From positions 1 through 33,059 of the forward strand of contig WQYV01000018.1 in assembly GCA_009781085.1 (NCBI GenBank): a stretch of DNA of 33,059 nt. Direction: 5' to 3'. Positions 32,311-33,059 of the stretch are shown piece after piece (position 1 is the stretch's first letter; every line of letters begins with the position of its first letter). The notes beneath the pieces are model-generated. The model saw only the letters and a list, made by a program, of their open reading frames with translations, was not told where the DNA came from and did no database searches. This DNA is from Betaproteobacteria bacterium. Lineage in GTDB: Bacteria > Pseudomonadota > Gammaproteobacteria > Burkholderiales > Rhodocyclaceae. A program made the translations under genes and the position numbers.

Positions 32311-32811
32311 ATGATCATTCTGGTCTCGGACACGTCTGTCCTGATCGACCTGGAGCGCGGTGGCCTCCTAGAGGCTGCGTTTTCCTGTGACCTCACAATG
32401 GTTGTGCCTGATCTGCTGTACGAGCGCGAATTGGCCGCAGATAACGGACCGTTGCTTCGACGTCTCGGTTTGGGTGTTGTCGCTTTGACACCGGATGAAG
32501 TGACTTTTGCCCAGCGACTGCGCAAGAAGCAACCAGGCTTGTCGCTTCCCGATTGCTTCGCCCTGAGCTGTGCGCGGCGACAGGATCACGCGCTGGTAAC
32601 CGGCGACAAGCTGCTGCGGACGGAGGCGCAAGCGTGGCAATGTGCGGTCTACGGGTTGCTTTGGATCCTCGATCAGATGGAGGCATCAGGGAAGACCCGC
32701 GCAGCGATGCTTCACGAGGGTCTCACGCGCATCTCCAATCATCCGCGTAGCCGTCTTCCCAAGGGCGAAGTGCTCGTTCGGCTGCAGCGGTGGAACGTGC
32801 AACATCCATAG
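32311..32811 (+). CDS. PIN-domain protein paired with the Xre-ImmA gene
   Basis: The 166-residue protein opens with the PIN signature IILVSDTSVLIDLE (D7, D13), has an acidic residue near 38-40 (LLYERE), D81 in LSLPDCFALSCA and D99 in ALVTGDKLLR, so the metal-binding acidic cluster is complete. PIN domains are mostly ribonucleases, often VapC-like toxins. The last 45 residues are an extra helical tail. It begins 6 bases after the Xre-ImmA stop and is surely co-transcribed. It may be a toxin held back by its partner, or an RNase arm of the same defence. The remaining 32812-33059 shows no feature I can support. Confidence 0.85.
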   Translation: MIILVSDTSVLIDLERGGLLEAAFSCDLTMVVPDLLYERELAADNGPLLRRLGLGVVALTPDEVTFAQRLRKKQPGLSLPDCFALSCARRQDHALVTGDKLLRTEAQAWQCAVYGLLWILDQMEASGKTRAAMLHEGLTRISNHPRSRLPKGEVLVRLQRWNVQHP

Positions 32812-33059
32812 CTTCGCACATCGTTGCAGCATCGCCGAGCAGAAATGTGCAGTCTGTCTGCGTTAGGAGTCATTTTTGCCCTACAAGGCAAATCAGTTGC
32901 AAGACATCTTGGGGTGAGCAGGAAGCTTGCCAACCGAGCGCAATAAATCCGGTGACGCCGACTTTCCCATTGTCCGCAGCATCCAGTTCGCGGTTGCTGG
33001 ACCATTGTGCCGTTCGCATCCACGGAGCACGGCACAGTGGTTTAGATAGTGCTGAGTCG

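Larger units (their letters stand above)
4904..33059. mobile_element. Left part of an integrative and conjugative element, probably inserted at tRNA-Pro
   Basis: Everything right of the tRNA 3' end is accessory: an F-type conjugation gene block, a defence operon and a regulator-PIN pair. This replaces the housekeeping gene context seen up to 4903. Insertion at a tRNA 3' end is typical of tyrosine-recombinase elements. The window contains no integrase, relaxase (TraI), coupling protein (TraD) or second copy of the tRNA end, so the right boundary and the integrase must lie beyond 33059. That the element is an ICE and not a defective island is inference from the apparently intact tra set. Confidence 0.72.

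Noticed and set aside
32739-33035. Leftward open frame of 98 codons at the right edge
   Set aside because: No recognisable motif, and it overlaps the end of the PIN gene; unsupported.
32812-33059. Second copy of the tRNA-Pro 3' end as right attachment site
   Set aside because: I found no match to the tRNA 3' end in the last part of the window; the element appears to continue beyond it.

Overview
The window is a junction between a conserved chromosomal block and the left part of an integrated conjugative element. The chromosome side (1-4903) reads rpmI (3' end), rplT, pheS, pheT, ihfA, a small MerR-family gene and tRNA-Pro(GGG), all rightward. The protein sequences, GC-rich codon use and this gene order fit a betaproteobacterium; I cannot name the genus from sequence alone.

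Foreign DNA starts directly at the 3' end of the tRNA. A short end region (4904-5215) holds a tRNA terminator-like hairpin and a tandem 12-bp repeat. A rightward gene for a small membrane protein (5216-5551) follows. Then comes a leftward gene block (5548 to about 25230) with nearly the complete F-type mating-pair formation order, read from the right: orf165, orf89, OmpA-like lipoprotein, pilin traA, traL, traE, traK, traB, dsbC, traV, traC, trbI, S26 peptidase, orf128, traW, traU, trbC, traN, orf130, traF, traH, traG. Most neighbours overlap by ATGA. No relaxase, coupling protein or integrase is visible, so the element must continue past 33059. I call it an integrative and conjugative element (ICE) by inference from tRNA-adjacent insertion plus tra genes.

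The cargo at 25838-32811 is a defence module. Leftward: an HNH-SAVED effector (Cap5), a CD-NTase, an E1-E2 fusion (Cap2), a JAMM isopeptidase (Cap3) and a DEDDh exonuclease. This is a type II CBASS operon: phage sensing makes a nucleotide signal that switches on a DNase. Rightward from the same 92-bp gap run a fused Xre-ImmA/IrrE regulator-protease and a PIN-domain protein. Their two promoters are interlocked over one palindrome, suggesting one switch controls both arms. A 5'-truncated gene remnant marks the seam between the defence cargo and the tra block.
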